Source: Acidimicrobiales bacterium
Lineage (GTDB): Bacteria > Actinomycetota > Acidimicrobiia > Acidimicrobiales > SZUA-35
Reading direction: 5' to 3'
Length of the DNA: 64,000 nucleotides
Assembly: GCA_013003535.1 (NCBI GenBank)
Contig: JABDIY010000028.1
Span: 89,631-153,630 of the forward strand
Shown: positions 18,058 to 26,880 of the stretch, in pieces
How positions within the stretch are numbered: the first letter of the stretch is position 1
Layout of the letters: the number at the start of each line of letters is the position of its first letter
Notes under the pieces: model-generated
Databases searched by the model: none
What the model was told of the DNA's origin: nothing
What the model saw: the letters and a program-made list of their open reading frames with translations, nothing else
Program-made: the position numbers and the translations under genes

Positions 18058-19374
18058 TTGACGGATTCGCTCTATACCGCGATCACCGACGTCCCGCCCG
18101 ATGTCGAGTCCGACCAAACCGATACTCATCGCGCTCGGCGATTCTCAGTGGTAGGGGCTACCTGGGCACTGTTTCTTGGGTTGGCATTCCTGATGATGGG
18201 CAACGGGCTGCAAAGCTCCCTGGTCGGGCTCCGGGCCGAATCGGAGGGTTTCTCCACAACGGTCACGGGCATCGTGATGTCGTTCTACTTCGTGGGGTTT
18301 CTCTTCGGCACCCGCATCGCCAATCATGCCTTGCGAAACGTGGGCCACATTCGAGTCTTCTCCGCTCTCGCCAGCGTCGCATCCAGTTCGGTCCTGATCT
18401 ACGCCATATCGGTGAATCCGTACACGTGGGCAATGATGAGGTTCGTTACCGGCGTCTGCTTCGCCGGCCTCTACGTCGTGGTGGAAGGGTGGCTGAACAA
18501 CTTGGCCACCAATCAGAACCGTGGTCGAATCATGGCTTCCTACATGGTGATCTCGATTGGAGGAGTAGGCGCTGGCCAGGTGTTCCTCAGTACCGGAGCA
18601 ACCGGAGGGTCAGACCTTTTCATCGTGGCCAGCGTTCTTGTCTCGTTGGCACTGGTCCCGGTGGCACTCAGCAACACGAGCACACCGCCCCTCTACACTC
18701 CCATCGCCATGCCGATCCGCGAGATCTGGCGAATCGTTCCCACCGGTCTCACGACTTCCTTCCTGACGGGAATCGGCAACGGCGCCCTCTTCGGCATGGG
18801 AGCGGCCTATGCCAGCGCGGCCGGACTGTCGGCTGGCCGTATTGGCCTCTTCATCCTCATGCCCATGATTGGCGCCGTGATCTTCCAGTTTCCGATCGGC
18901 ACGATCTCAGATCGTGTCTCGCGGCGAGCAGTGATATTCGCAGTGGCGCTGGCCGCCACCATCGTGCCGCTTGCACTGGAATGGACCGAACCCAATTCAC
19001 GCCTGTCGTTCTTTCTCATGTTCCTGCTCGGTGGGGCCGTTTTCCCGTTGTACTCACTGGGAATCGCTTACACCAACGACTGGCTGCCCGGCGAACAAAT
19101 CGTTGGCGCAGCAGGTCAGCTCGTGTTCACCAACGGCCTCGGTGCTGTGCTTGGGCCATTTGTTGCATCGGCCTTCATCACCGGCTTTGGGAATCAGGGG
19201 TTTTTCCTCAGCATGGTTCTGGCCCACGGTCTGCTGACCCTGTACGCCGGGTATCGAATAATTGCCAAAGATGCCCTCCCGGTTTCGCGGCAAGGCCACT
19301 TCGTTCCCTACCCGAGCCGAGCCTCAGGTATGGCGGCGGCTTTGCTCAGCCCTCGCCGGCGCAAAGAGTCCTAG
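18058..19374 (+). CDS. Major facilitator superfamily transporter
   Basis: A 438-residue membrane transporter with about 12 hydrophobic segments. The MFS loop signature appears as FLFGTRIANHALRNVGHIRVF after helix 2 and again in the second half as FQFPIGTISDRVSRRAVIF (the D-R-x-x-R-R pattern). The cytoplasmic C-terminus ends in Arg-rich LLSPRRRKES. TTG at 18058 is taken as the start because it gives a short hydrophilic lead before helix 1; this is uncertain. Substrate unknown; its place beside one-carbon genes hints at but does not prove uptake of a related solute. Confidence 0.85.
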   Translation: MTDSLYTAITDVPPDVESDQTDTHRARRFSVVGATWALFLGLAFLMMGNGLQSSLVGLRAESEGFSTTVTGIVMSFYFVGFLFGTRIANHALRNVGHIRVFSALASVASSSVLIYAISVNPYTWAMMRFVTGVCFAGLYVVVEGWLNNLATNQNRGRIMASYMVISIGGVGAGQVFLSTGATGGSDLFIVASVLVSLALVPVALSNTSTPPLYTPIAMPIREIWRIVPTGLTTSFLTGIGNGALFGMGAAYASAAGLSAGRIGLFILMPMIGAVIFQFPIGTISDRVSRRAVIFAVALAATIVPLALEWTEPNSRLSFFLMFLLGGAVFPLYSLGIAYTNDWLPGEQIVGAAGQLVFTNGLGAVLGPFVASAFITGFGNQGFFLSMVLAHGLLTLYAGYRIIAKDALPVSRQGHFVPYPSRASGMAAALLSPRRRKES

Positions 19375-19411
19375 GTTGGCATCCCGTAGGTGGGGCGCCC
19401 TGCCAGCGGTT

Positions 19412-20449
19412 CTACAGCAACCCAATCTGGCCGGGTCCGGTGGCAGTTCTCCCGATAACGGCTGCAGTGTCGCCACTTGTCTCGAGTTGTTCGGTTACAC
19501 CGGCGGTTCGATCAGGATCGACACCAAAAACCAGCCCGCCCGACGTCTGGGCGTCGGCCAACATCAGGATTGTGACCTCATCCACCGACCCCACCGTCAC
19601 CTGACTTTTGATCCAATCCCAGTTCCGTCGGGTTCCGCCCGGGATCATTCCCGCCATCGCCAGTTCACGGGTGCCAGAAACATAGGGAACCGCGTCCACG
19701 AGGAGTTCAACATCGACTCCAGATTCCTTCGCCATACGGCCCAAGTGGCCGAGAAGCCCGAATCCAGTGATGTCTGTGCAACCGGTGGCACCGCTATCGA
19801 GAGCGGTTCGTGATGCGGACGCGTTGAGCCGAATCATGGACATCACCGCGTCCTTCGCCACGTCGGCCGAGGCGGCGTCGGCTTTGATTGCGGTGGTGAT
19901 GATCCCGATGCCCAACGGTTTGGTGAGAATCAAATCTTGCCCGGGACGTAGGCCGGTGTTTGTGAGCATCTTTCGCGGGTCAACCGTCCCCGTGACCGCC
20001 ATGCCATACTTCGGCTCGGGATCATCCACGGTGTGCCCGCCCGCCACAACAAACCCCGCTTCGAGAGCGATATCGGTTCCACCGGCCAGAACTTCGCCCA
20101 ACAGAGATGTGGGCAAAACATCTACGTTCCAGCCCACCAGGTTCAAGGCGAAGATCGGCGTTCCCCCCATCGCATAAACATCGCTCACCGCATTGGCCGC
20201 TGCCACCCGACCCCAGGTTCTGGCGTCGTCTACTACGGGAGTAATGAAGTCGGCCGTGGCGACGAGAGCGCGGTCTTCTGCCAGGCGCCAGACGGCGGCG
20301 TCATCGCCCGTATCAGGGCCAACGAGGAGGTCCGGATGGGGAGTGGGAGTCAACTGGCTCACCACGTGAGCCAACTCGCCGGGAGCGAGTTTGCAGCTTC
20401 AACCCGCGCCGTGGCTGAATTGCGTTAACCGAGTTGGTCGTTCGCTCAT
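19412..20449 (-). CDS. selD: Selenophosphate synthetase, itself a selenoprotein
   Basis: Makes selenophosphate from selenide and ATP, the selenium donor for Sec-tRNA. Read from the ATG at 20449 the start is MSERPTRLTQFSHGAG-U-SCK, aligning residue for residue with E. coli SelD (LTQYSHGAGCGCK). The TGA at 20399-20401 falls exactly on catalytic Cys17, and Lys20 is kept. Downstream come the ATP/Mg motifs GPDTGDDAAVW, NAVSDVYAMGGTPIFALNL, VVAGGHTVDDPEPKYGMAVTG and CTDITGFGLLGHL. Length with Sec is 345 residues, normal for SelD. If TGA were a stop, translation would have to start at an inner codon (20374) and lose the catalytic loop. A TATCGT box 7 nt upstream supports the ATG. It follows the second DMGDH-like gene by 60 nt. 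Confidence 0.97.
20373..20391 (-). promoter_or_regulatory. Candidate bacterial SECIS stem-loop of selD
   Basis: On the minus strand, AACTCGC-TCCCG-GCGAGTT forms a perfect 7-bp hairpin starting 7 nt after the TGA. The pair GG sits at nucleotides 22-23 from the T of TGA, as in the formate dehydrogenase element, although here the first G lies in the loop and the second opens the 3' stem. Confidence 0.65.
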
Positions 20450-20456
20450 GGCAGTG

Positions 20457-20462
20457 ACGATA
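20457..20462 (-). promoter_or_regulatory. -10 box of selD
   Basis: TATCGT on the minus strand, 7 nt before the ATG at 20449, suggests a leaderless selD transcript with its own promoter in addition to any read-through from upstream genes. Confidence 0.4.
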
Positions 20463-20484
20463 CGACTGAACGACCGGTCCCGCT

Positions 20485-20500
20485 ACGCCAGCGCTGGCGT
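20485..20500. terminator. 16-bp perfect palindrome between DMGDH-like 2 and selD
   Basis: ACGCCAGCGCTGGCGT is fully self-complementary (6-bp stem with a GCGC loop as RNA). It lies 10 nt after the stop of the DMGDH-like gene and about 36 nt before selD. It could be a weak terminator or attenuator, or an operator; no T-tract follows. Confidence 0.45.
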
Positions 20501-20509
20501 GATGACCCG

Positions 20510-22981
20510 CTAGGAACGCATTCGACCACCATCGGGATCGAACAGCGGAGCATCGAGGCGAGTGGCCTTCCTCCGAACACCGAGCACTTCGATTTCGAAG
20601 CGATCTTCGTCGCTCTCGAATCGGGCGGGAACATACCCCATTGCTACCGAGCGTCGAGAATGATGTGCGTACCCACCGCTGGTAACCCAACCGACAACCT
20701 CATGGTCAAACCAAATCGGTTCGTCTCCGATCACGTCGGCGTCCTCGGCGTCGACAACAAACGACAGCAACCGGCGTTCGGGACCGACATCTTTCTCGGC
20801 GGCAGCCGCATCCCGACCGATGAACTCCTTGTCCAGCTTCACGAATGCGCCCAGCCCAGCCTCGTAGGGGCCATAGATCGGACGGAACTCTCGAGCCCAG
20901 GTTCCGAAGTTCTTGTCCAGCCGGAGGCTGTTGAGAGCGTGGCCGCCAAACAGGCGGACCCCGTGAGGCTCTCCCGCCGCCAAAACCTTGTCGAAGAGGA
21001 TTCGCTGATATTGGGCGGGCATCCAGATCTCATACCCCAGATCACCAGTGAATGTGATCTTGCCAACGACACACGAAACGTTGCCGATGTCCATCCACCG
21101 GGTTCGCATGAAACCGAACGCTTCGGCGCTCACGTCGTCATCGACCAGGGACCTCAGGACATCTCGGCTCTGGGGACCGGCCAGGGAGAGTCCCGCCCAC
21201 TGCATCCCGAGCGTCTCGAAGATCACGGAGCCGTCGGCAGGACAGTTTCGCTCGAACCACCGTTCGTGATAACGCTCGGCCACGCCAGAACCAAACACGA
21301 AAAACTCCTCACCGTGGACCGAGCTCAGGCACGAAACGGTGAAATCGCCGATGAGCTTGCCAGCATGATTCAGCATGGGTGTGAGGACAATTCGGCCGGC
21401 TGAGGGCATGCGATTGGCTAGGACGCGATCCAGCCACTGCCGCGCTCCCGGCCCAGTGATTCGGTACTTCGCAAAGCCGGTCGACTCATAGAGCCCTACA
21501 CCGTCTCGGACTGCGGCAACTTCGGCCGCCACCGAGTCCCACGCATTTGAGCGTTTGAACGTGATCGTTTCTTCGGGTTGGGTGCCCTCGGGCGCAAACC
21601 ACAGCGCCGTCTCCAATCCGAACGACGAGCCCCAGACCGCATTGTGTTCGATCAAGCGGTCATAAATCGGCGAGGTGATCAGTGGTCGAGCCGCTTTGAG
21701 ATGTTCGTTTGGGAAGGTGATCCGGAAACGACGGCCGTAGTTCTCCCGGACTTTCTCGTTGGTGTAGGACAGATTGGCGTAGTCGCCGAAGCGGGCTACG
21801 TCCATACCCCAAACGTCGAACCCGGGGTCGCCGTCGGTCATCCAGTTGGCCAACGCCAGACCCACGCCGCCGCCTTGGCTCAGTCCTGCCATCACCGCAC
21901 ACGCGCTCCAGTAGCCGGGCAGACCTCGGGTCGGGCCGAGCAGCGGATTGCCATCGGGCGAGAAGGTAAATGGTCCGTTGATGACCTGCTTGATGCCGGC
22001 CTCGGCAAAAATCGGGAAGTGCTGGAACCCGACGTCGAGTGAGTCAGCGATCCGATCCAGATCCGGTTCGAGCAGCCGCATGCCGAAATCCCATGGTGTC
22101 TCTTTTGGAGACCACGGCTTTCCCTTCCGCTCATAGGTCCCGAGGAGAAGGCCGCCCGCCTCTTGGCGCATGTAGATTTCTCCACCGAAGTCGATCGCGT
22201 GGAGCATCTCGCCGTTCTTCTCGTTGTATTCAGCTACGGCAGGGATGTCCTCGGTGAGAAGGTACATGTGTTCCATGGCCAGGACGGGAAGTTCCAATCC
22301 CACCATCCGGCCCACCTCCCGGGCCCACAGACCGCCCGCATTCACCACATGCTCACAGTGGATGACGCCAAGATCTTCGATGATGTTGGCGGGGTTACCA
22401 AGCTCGGTCTTCCCAACGTGGACGTCCCAATCGCCATCGGTGGCCCGGGTGATGTTGTGCGCCCACGTAGAGCGGTAGATCTCGGCACCAGCTTGGCGAG
22501 CCACCTTGGCGTAGGCATGTGTGACACCACTGGGGTCTACGTGCCCTTCGTGAGCGTCGTACATCGCGCCGACGAAATACTTTTCTTCGAAGATGGGAAG
22601 CAGTTCTTTGGCTTCGGCAACGCTGATGAGTTCGGTTTCCATCCCCAGGTAGCGACCACGAGCATGGCTCATTCGAAGCCAGTCCATCCGCTCGGGGGTA
22701 TCGGCCAGCATCACCCCGCCCGTGATGTGGATGCCGCAGTCCTGACCGGAGACCTTCTCGATTTCCTCGTACAGCTCGATGGTGTACTGCTGCAGCTTGG
22801 CAACGTTAGGATCACCATTCAACGTGTGCATGCCACCGGCGGAGTGCCAGGTGGATCCACTGGTGAGTTCAGCCCGCTCCAGCAGCACCACGTCGGTCCA
22901 GCCGGCCTTGGTCAGGTGGTAGAGGATCGAGCACCCGACCACGCCGCCGCCGATCACCACCACTTGGGCGTCGGTTTTCAT
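20510..22981 (-). CDS. FAD-dependent dimethylglycine/sarcosine dehydrogenase-like protein 2
   Basis: An 823-residue paralogue of the protein at 11384-13915. The DAO domain starts with VVVIGGGVVGCSILYHLTKA and has GSTWHSAGGMHTLNG, whose His matches the covalent FAD-linked His of DMGDH. The GcvT half shows GVGLYESTGFAKYRITGPGA, FTGDLGYEIWMPAQY and PYEAGLGAFVKLDKEFIGRDA. Family enzymes oxidise an N-methyl group and hand the carbon to THF; which N-methyl substrate this copy uses is unknown, but two paralogues could take dimethylglycine and sarcosine in sequence. It starts 8 nt after folD ends, so they are surely co-transcribed, and folD would process the methylene-THF made. Confidence 0.92.
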   Translation of the reverse strand: MKTDAQVVVIGGGVVGCSILYHLTKAGWTDVVLLERAELTSGSTWHSAGGMHTLNGDPNVAKLQQYTIELYEEIEKVSGQDCGIHITGGVMLADTPERMDWLRMSHARGRYLGMETELISVAEAKELLPIFEEKYFVGAMYDAHEGHVDPSGVTHAYAKVARQAGAEIYRSTWAHNITRATDGDWDVHVGKTELGNPANIIEDLGVIHCEHVVNAGGLWAREVGRMVGLELPVLAMEHMYLLTEDIPAVAEYNEKNGEMLHAIDFGGEIYMRQEAGGLLLGTYERKGKPWSPKETPWDFGMRLLEPDLDRIADSLDVGFQHFPIFAEAGIKQVINGPFTFSPDGNPLLGPTRGLPGYWSACAVMAGLSQGGGVGLALANWMTDGDPGFDVWGMDVARFGDYANLSYTNEKVRENYGRRFRITFPNEHLKAARPLITSPIYDRLIEHNAVWGSSFGLETALWFAPEGTQPEETITFKRSNAWDSVAAEVAAVRDGVGLYESTGFAKYRITGPGARQWLDRVLANRMPSAGRIVLTPMLNHAGKLIGDFTVSCLSSVHGEEFFVFGSGVAERYHERWFERNCPADGSVIFETLGMQWAGLSLAGPQSRDVLRSLVDDDVSAEAFGFMRTRWMDIGNVSCVVGKITFTGDLGYEIWMPAQYQRILFDKVLAAGEPHGVRLFGGHALNSLRLDKNFGTWAREFRPIYGPYEAGLGAFVKLDKEFIGRDAAAAEKDVGPERRLLSFVVDAEDADVIGDEPIWFDHEVVGWVTSGGYAHHSRRSVAMGYVPARFESDEDRFEIEVLGVRRKATRLDAPLFDPDGGRMRS

Positions 22982-22989
22982 TCGCTCTG

Positions 22990-23871
22990 CTAACCCTTCA
23001 ACATCTGATAGGCGTTGTACGTGTTCTGCATCAGGCAGGCGATAGTCATAGGACCGGTGCCTCCCGGCATCGGTGTGATCGCACCCGCAACCTCCTGAAC
23101 CGAGTCGAAATCCACGTCGCCAACGATGCCTGCCTCGGTGCGGCTGATACCCACATCCAAGACTGCGGCTCCAGGCTTGACGTGGTCAGCCGTGATCAAG
23201 CGGGCAATTCCAGCTGCCGCCACGATGATGTCGGCATCCCGACAAACCGAAACGAGGTCCCGCGTCCGGCTGTGGGCGAGGGTGACGGTGGCATCTACTC
23301 CCTTGCGGCCGAGGAGAAGAACCTGGGGCAAGCCAACCAGCGTGGACCGACCGACGACCACGGCTTTGGCCCCAGCGGTAGGGATCTGGTAACGCTCGAG
23401 GAGACGCATCACCCCCAACGGTGTGCACGGGGCATGGCCTGGATTGTTTCGGACCAATCGACCCATCGAGCGTTCGGTGAGTCCATCCACGTCCTTTTCC
23501 GGCGGAATCAGATTGAGCACGGCCTCGGCGTTGAGACCGTCGGGCAGCGGCAATTGGACCAGGATTCCATGCACCGCCGGGTCAGCAGCCAACTCGGCAA
23601 CGGCTCCCTCCACCTCCGCTTGCGTGGCATCGTTCGCCAGCTCGACGTGGCGGCTCTTCAAGCTTGCCTCCACGGCCTTCTTCCGTTTGGATCCCACGTA
23701 GACCTGGGACGGTTTGTCATCGCCGACCAGCACCGTGGCGAGGGTGACTTCTGGGGAGCCGTCCGCCGCTACTCGGCTGGCGAGTTCAGCGATCAGCTCG
23801 TCCCGGACGCGTTTACCGTCCATAAGAATTGCTCCCCCGGCCGTGTGTTCAACAGTTCCAGTGGTAGCCAT
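22990..23871 (-). CDS. folD: Bifunctional methylene-THF dehydrogenase/methenyl-THF cyclohydrolase
   Basis: Oxidises 5,10-methylene-THF to methenyl-THF with NADP and hydrolyses it to 10-formyl-THF. The 293-residue protein shows the family motifs VGDDKPSQVYVGSKRKKA (catalytic Lys in the K-x-K-A region), HGILVQLPLPDGLNAE, PPEKDVDGLT, PCTPLGVMRLLERY, AVVVGRSTLVGLP and AITPMPGGTGPMTIACLM. The ATG at 23871 is chosen; the frame extends to 24012 but the added part is not family-like. Gene order folD then DMGDH-like 2 links the demethylase with C1 oxidation. Confidence 0.97.
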   Translation of the reverse strand: MATTGTVEHTAGGAILMDGKRVRDELIAELASRVAADGSPEVTLATVLVGDDKPSQVYVGSKRKKAVEASLKSRHVELANDATQAEVEGAVAELAADPAVHGILVQLPLPDGLNAEAVLNLIPPEKDVDGLTERSMGRLVRNNPGHAPCTPLGVMRLLERYQIPTAGAKAVVVGRSTLVGLPQVLLLGRKGVDATVTLAHSRTRDLVSVCRDADIIVAAAGIARLITADHVKPGAAVLDVGISRTEAGIVGDVDFDSVQEVAGAITPMPGGTGPMTIACLMQNTYNAYQMLKG

Positions 23872-23959
23872 GAGACTGCAAACTAGCCCGTGAAGTCTCA
23901 CCGCTTCTGACGAAGCGACAATTTGCCGCCTGATGAAAGACTGATTGCGCCGAGACGAC

Positions 23960-24559
23960 CTACACCGAGTACTCTGCCGCAAATTCCGGTTGAATTCCGT
24001 TTTCATCCGCAAGCCAGCGCGGCAGAAGTCGGCGCGGAATACGCACGAGACCCGAATTGGGATTTCGTGTCCCGAGTAACAGGTCGAATAACGGGGTTGT
24101 CACCCCAAAATTGCGCTGTGGGGAAGAGAAATGGTGCTGTAGGTGGTGTCGCCATAACCACCTACTCACTCGCTTGCGAGGTGGTCGATGATGGATCGAG
24201 TCGTGCACCCGGGTGTAGCCGACATGGCCGGCAAAAAAGCCCAGCCCAACCGGCGCCGCCCGGCCGACACCGCCCACCAGCGGGGCGGGCAAAGCCGTGA
24301 ACACAACGAGGCCAGGAAGCCGGCTGGCCAGAAAATCTCGGTTGAAACCGACGGCCGTGGTACGGAACGGATTGCGATGGTGATCGAGGTGCTCGGTGGC
24401 AAAACCGTTACGTGTGGATCGCAACCGAACGTCGTGCATGGTCCAACGATGCATGCCGTACTCGGTGGCTGACCACGCCAGCAGACCTGCACCGAGGCGA
24501 AGTGCCGGAGAAATGATCGCCATACTCCACGCTAGAACACAACAGCACCGTGTGGCCAT
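23960..24559 (-). CDS. Sterol desaturase/fatty acid hydroxylase superfamily protein
   Basis: A 199-residue membrane di-iron protein. His boxes are plain: EYGMHRWTMHD, TEHLDHHRNPF, RVHDSIHH and RHHLQHHFSSPQ, separated by hydrophobic helices (CVLAWSMAIISPALRLGAGL, LPGLVVFTALPAPLVGGVG). Superfamily members hydroxylate or desaturate lipids such as sterols, fatty acids or carotenoids using O2; the target is unknown. The ATG at 24559 avoids overlap with the DUF3726 gene; a longer frame to 24706 exists. It lies in a run of minus-strand genes from 27867 to 19412. Confidence 0.82.
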   Translation of the reverse strand: MATRCCCVLAWSMAIISPALRLGAGLLAWSATEYGMHRWTMHDVRLRSTRNGFATEHLDHHRNPFRTTAVGFNRDFLASRLPGLVVFTALPAPLVGGVGRAAPVGLGFFAGHVGYTRVHDSIHHRPPRKRVSRWLWRHHLQHHFSSPQRNFGVTTPLFDLLLGTRNPNSGLVRIPRRLLPRWLADENGIQPEFAAEYSV

Positions 24560-24587
24560 CGCCAGATCGCTGCCCGCAATCGACACG

Positions 24588-25154
24588 CTAGTCGTTGTCG
24601 GATAAACCGGCTCCGGCGCCACTCGCTCGAGAATGCGCGGAGCTGGGAACATAGATCCGTGCCGCCAGAGCCACGAGCACATTCCAGTTCGCTTGGGATA
24701 CCGCAATCTGCGTCACCCGCGCACCAGACAGCACGGTTTCCGATGCAGCCGCCGTCATACGGACCGACGCCGCACCTCCCCCAATTCGTCCCTCCACACC
24801 TGATGGTCCGATCGCCGCTGACCAGTCCGCTGCGGTCAATTCAAAACGAACCCCGAATACCTCAGCAGCCGGGCCACACAGCCCGGCGAACAGCAGCACG
24901 TTGTCCTGCACTGCCACCACGTCTCCTTCTTCGGCGATGGCTGTGTCAACCGCCCTGACCACAGCGGCCAAATCTACTCCGGTTTGGATCGCCGCAACGA
25001 CGGTACCAACGCCGTCCCTACCGTATTCGCACAACCACCGGACCGCCGCGGCCACGTCCGCCGCCGTACCTGGATCGACGCCTGAGCCAATGAGCGCCTT
25101 ACGACTGGTGGTCTCTATCTCGTTGAAGGAGACGGGCAGCGGGTCCACGGTCAC
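24588..25154 (-). CDS. DUF3726-like protein
   Basis: A 188-residue protein resembling the DUF3726 family, of unknown function. The N-terminus SFNEIETTSRKALIGSGVDPGTAADVAAAVRWL (residues about 9-41; quoted in part: SFNEIETTSRKALIGSG) is a helical segment that recalls the N-terminal part of malate/L-lactate-dehydrogenase-type (MDH2/YlbC) proteins. No catalytic residues can be named. Its ATG overlaps the stop of the upstream 574-residue gene as ATGA (25151-25154), so it is translationally coupled to it and likely acts with it. Confidence 0.6.
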   Translation of the reverse strand: MTVDPLPVSFNEIETTSRKALIGSGVDPGTAADVAAAVRWLCEYGRDGVGTVVAAIQTGVDLAAVVRAVDTAIAEEGDVVAVQDNVLLFAGLCGPAAEVFGVRFELTAADWSAAIGPSGVEGRIGGGAASVRMTAAASETVLSGARVTQIAVSQANWNVLVALAARIYVPSSAHSRASGAGAGLSDND

Positions 25155-26875
25155 GGCTCAGCCAGAACCGGCAGCCACCAGTCGTCAATCCCGTCAAGGG
25201 CGAGTTCGTCGATCAGGGGTGCCCCCTGGAAAAGCGTCACACGCGTCCACCGATCCGATTTCGGATCAAACTTCGATGCGCCAAAAAACGAGAGCTTGCA
25301 CCGTAGGAGATCGATGGGACGGCAATGAACGCCGATCACGTTGTCCCTGATCTCGGAATACGGATGTCGTGCCACGGTCTGCACCCGCTGGATGGCCATC
25401 CGGTGCTGGGGAAAGGCGAGACAAACCTCGCCGGCGAGCGCCGATGGATCGAAACTGCGGAGGTCGGCGGCCAATCGGTTGACCCGTCGCCCAACATCGA
25501 GCGGTGTCTCGAGGTGGTCACCGGGTTCTGCGAAGCGGTCACCCAGTCTCGGTTCCTGCTTCTCCTCTGATACATACCAGAACAGGCGGCAGTGTTCCGG
25601 CTGATCGAAATCCAAGCCAACAGCCCAACCAAACTCGGCGTCGATAATCGAGAGTAACTCCTCTACCGTCATCCGGGGATCGACCCGTGCGATCTCGACA
25701 GCCGACATACAGTTTGCCAGTCCATCCACCAGCTCCGGATAGAGCTCGAGGAGTAGGGCAACGAGAAGCTCGCTGCACTCCACGGACCAACTGCGGGATC
25801 GCTCTACCAAACGATCCCAGGGGTGTGACCACGAGATGACCTCATCGGCGACGGCCCGCACCACGAGAAGTTCGTTCCGCAGAGCCTCGATCCTGGCGGC
25901 CTGCTCTTGGTCGGCGGTTTCCCATTGGGCAACGTGTTTGGTGGCCCGCTCCAGCAACTGAAAGAAGCGAGCGTGCTGAGAAGTAGCGGCCTCGTCGATT
26001 GCTCGAACGCGCGCCAAAGCTGTCTCCCGCGCCAGCATCCAGTTGTTGATCAGAACCGGATGAGTGACGAGAAATGGGGCCATACCCAAACCGGTGGAGT
26101 TCCCGATTCCCAAATGACGTTTGAGCCTGAGATCCAGCGAAACTGCCGTCCCTGGTGATCGGCGGGCTGCGATGTGTTCTACGAGGTCGTGGGTGAACGC
26201 CCGAACGAGCCAGACGGTCAGCAACTCGACTCCGAATGGTCCGTCCATGATCGGCCGATCAACAACCACAGATCGGTCAGCGATCCCGAATTTGCCGTTT
26301 CCATAGACTGCGGTGGTCCGCATCAGGTAACCGATCGAACTGATCAATTCGGGGGCCGGCTGTTGTCCCTTCGCCAGGCGATCGACGACATGATCGAAGA
26401 GGCGCACGGATCGGTTGGCCCTGCTCAGCACCAGGTCGGTAACGGCATAACGAGCCGCCTCCTGCCGGGGCACGGCCTTTTCCAGTCGATCGAGCTCGGC
26501 ATCTGAGGGAACACCGTCGTACAAGACGTAACTGGAGTCCCACGCCTCGGCGATCACGCGGTCGGTGCGCTGCAACGGATCCAGCGGCGTGGAAAACGCC
26601 ACCAGGCTGTAGGCGCGCGAGGCCACCTCCACGCAATAGACGGCACGACCAAATCCCAGGTCGTCGATTTCCCACCTCACTCGATCCACCCGAGCCCCGT
26701 ATTCCGCCAAGTCCCGCAGGATCCGGCGCATGAAGCTCAGCCGAGTGGGATAGAAGCTCCCCATTCGTTCGAGTCGCATCACATCAGCTGCTGGCCGCAA
26801 GGGCACCAGAGGGTGCAACTGGCCAATTCCGCACACCATGGCGTTGGAAGCTGGCACCGTGGAAGGATCCGTCAT
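25151..26875 (-). CDS. Conserved hypothetical protein, 574 residues
   Basis: Function not recognised. A soluble protein without signal peptide or membrane helices. Notable segments are LHPLVPLRPAADVMRLERMG near the N-terminus, YLMRTTAVYGNGKFGIADR, LKRHLGIGNSTGLGMAPFLV (Gly-rich loop) and a C-terminal EVCLAFPQHRMAIQRVQ. It begins 5 nt after the M19 dipeptidase stop and ends in an ATGA overlap with the DUF3726-like gene, so the three form one coupled unit. In Pseudomonas, an M19 dipeptidase gene and an unknown gene precede the dimethylglycine demethylase genes; the resemblance of arrangement is suggestive, but I cannot show that this protein is homologous. Confidence 0.75.
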   Translation of the reverse strand: MTDPSTVPASNAMVCGIGQLHPLVPLRPAADVMRLERMGSFYPTRLSFMRRILRDLAEYGARVDRVRWEIDDLGFGRAVYCVEVASRAYSLVAFSTPLDPLQRTDRVIAEAWDSSYVLYDGVPSDAELDRLEKAVPRQEAARYAVTDLVLSRANRSVRLFDHVVDRLAKGQQPAPELISSIGYLMRTTAVYGNGKFGIADRSVVVDRPIMDGPFGVELLTVWLVRAFTHDLVEHIAARRSPGTAVSLDLRLKRHLGIGNSTGLGMAPFLVTHPVLINNWMLARETALARVRAIDEAATSQHARFFQLLERATKHVAQWETADQEQAARIEALRNELLVVRAVADEVISWSHPWDRLVERSRSWSVECSELLVALLLELYPELVDGLANCMSAVEIARVDPRMTVEELLSIIDAEFGWAVGLDFDQPEHCRLFWYVSEEKQEPRLGDRFAEPGDHLETPLDVGRRVNRLAADLRSFDPSALAGEVCLAFPQHRMAIQRVQTVARHPYSEIRDNVIGVHCRPIDLLRCKLSFFGASKFDPKSDRWTRVTLFQGAPLIDELALDGIDDWWLPVLAEP

Positions 26876-26880
26876 CCGTC

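Noticed and set aside
18426-19604. 392-residue plus-strand ORF
   Set aside because: Different frame of the MFS transporter; Arg/His/Pro-rich without hydrophobic helices, while the overlapping frame is a clear MFS protein.
19412-20374. SelD starting at the inner codon 20374
   Set aside because: This start would drop the catalytic loop and Lys20; the upstream frame with Sec17 matches SelD residue for residue.
24061-24559. Multiple His clusters as a zinc protease
   Set aside because: The spacing (HxxxxH, HxxHH, HxxxHH, HxxHH between hydrophobic helices) is that of membrane di-iron hydroxylases, not proteases.
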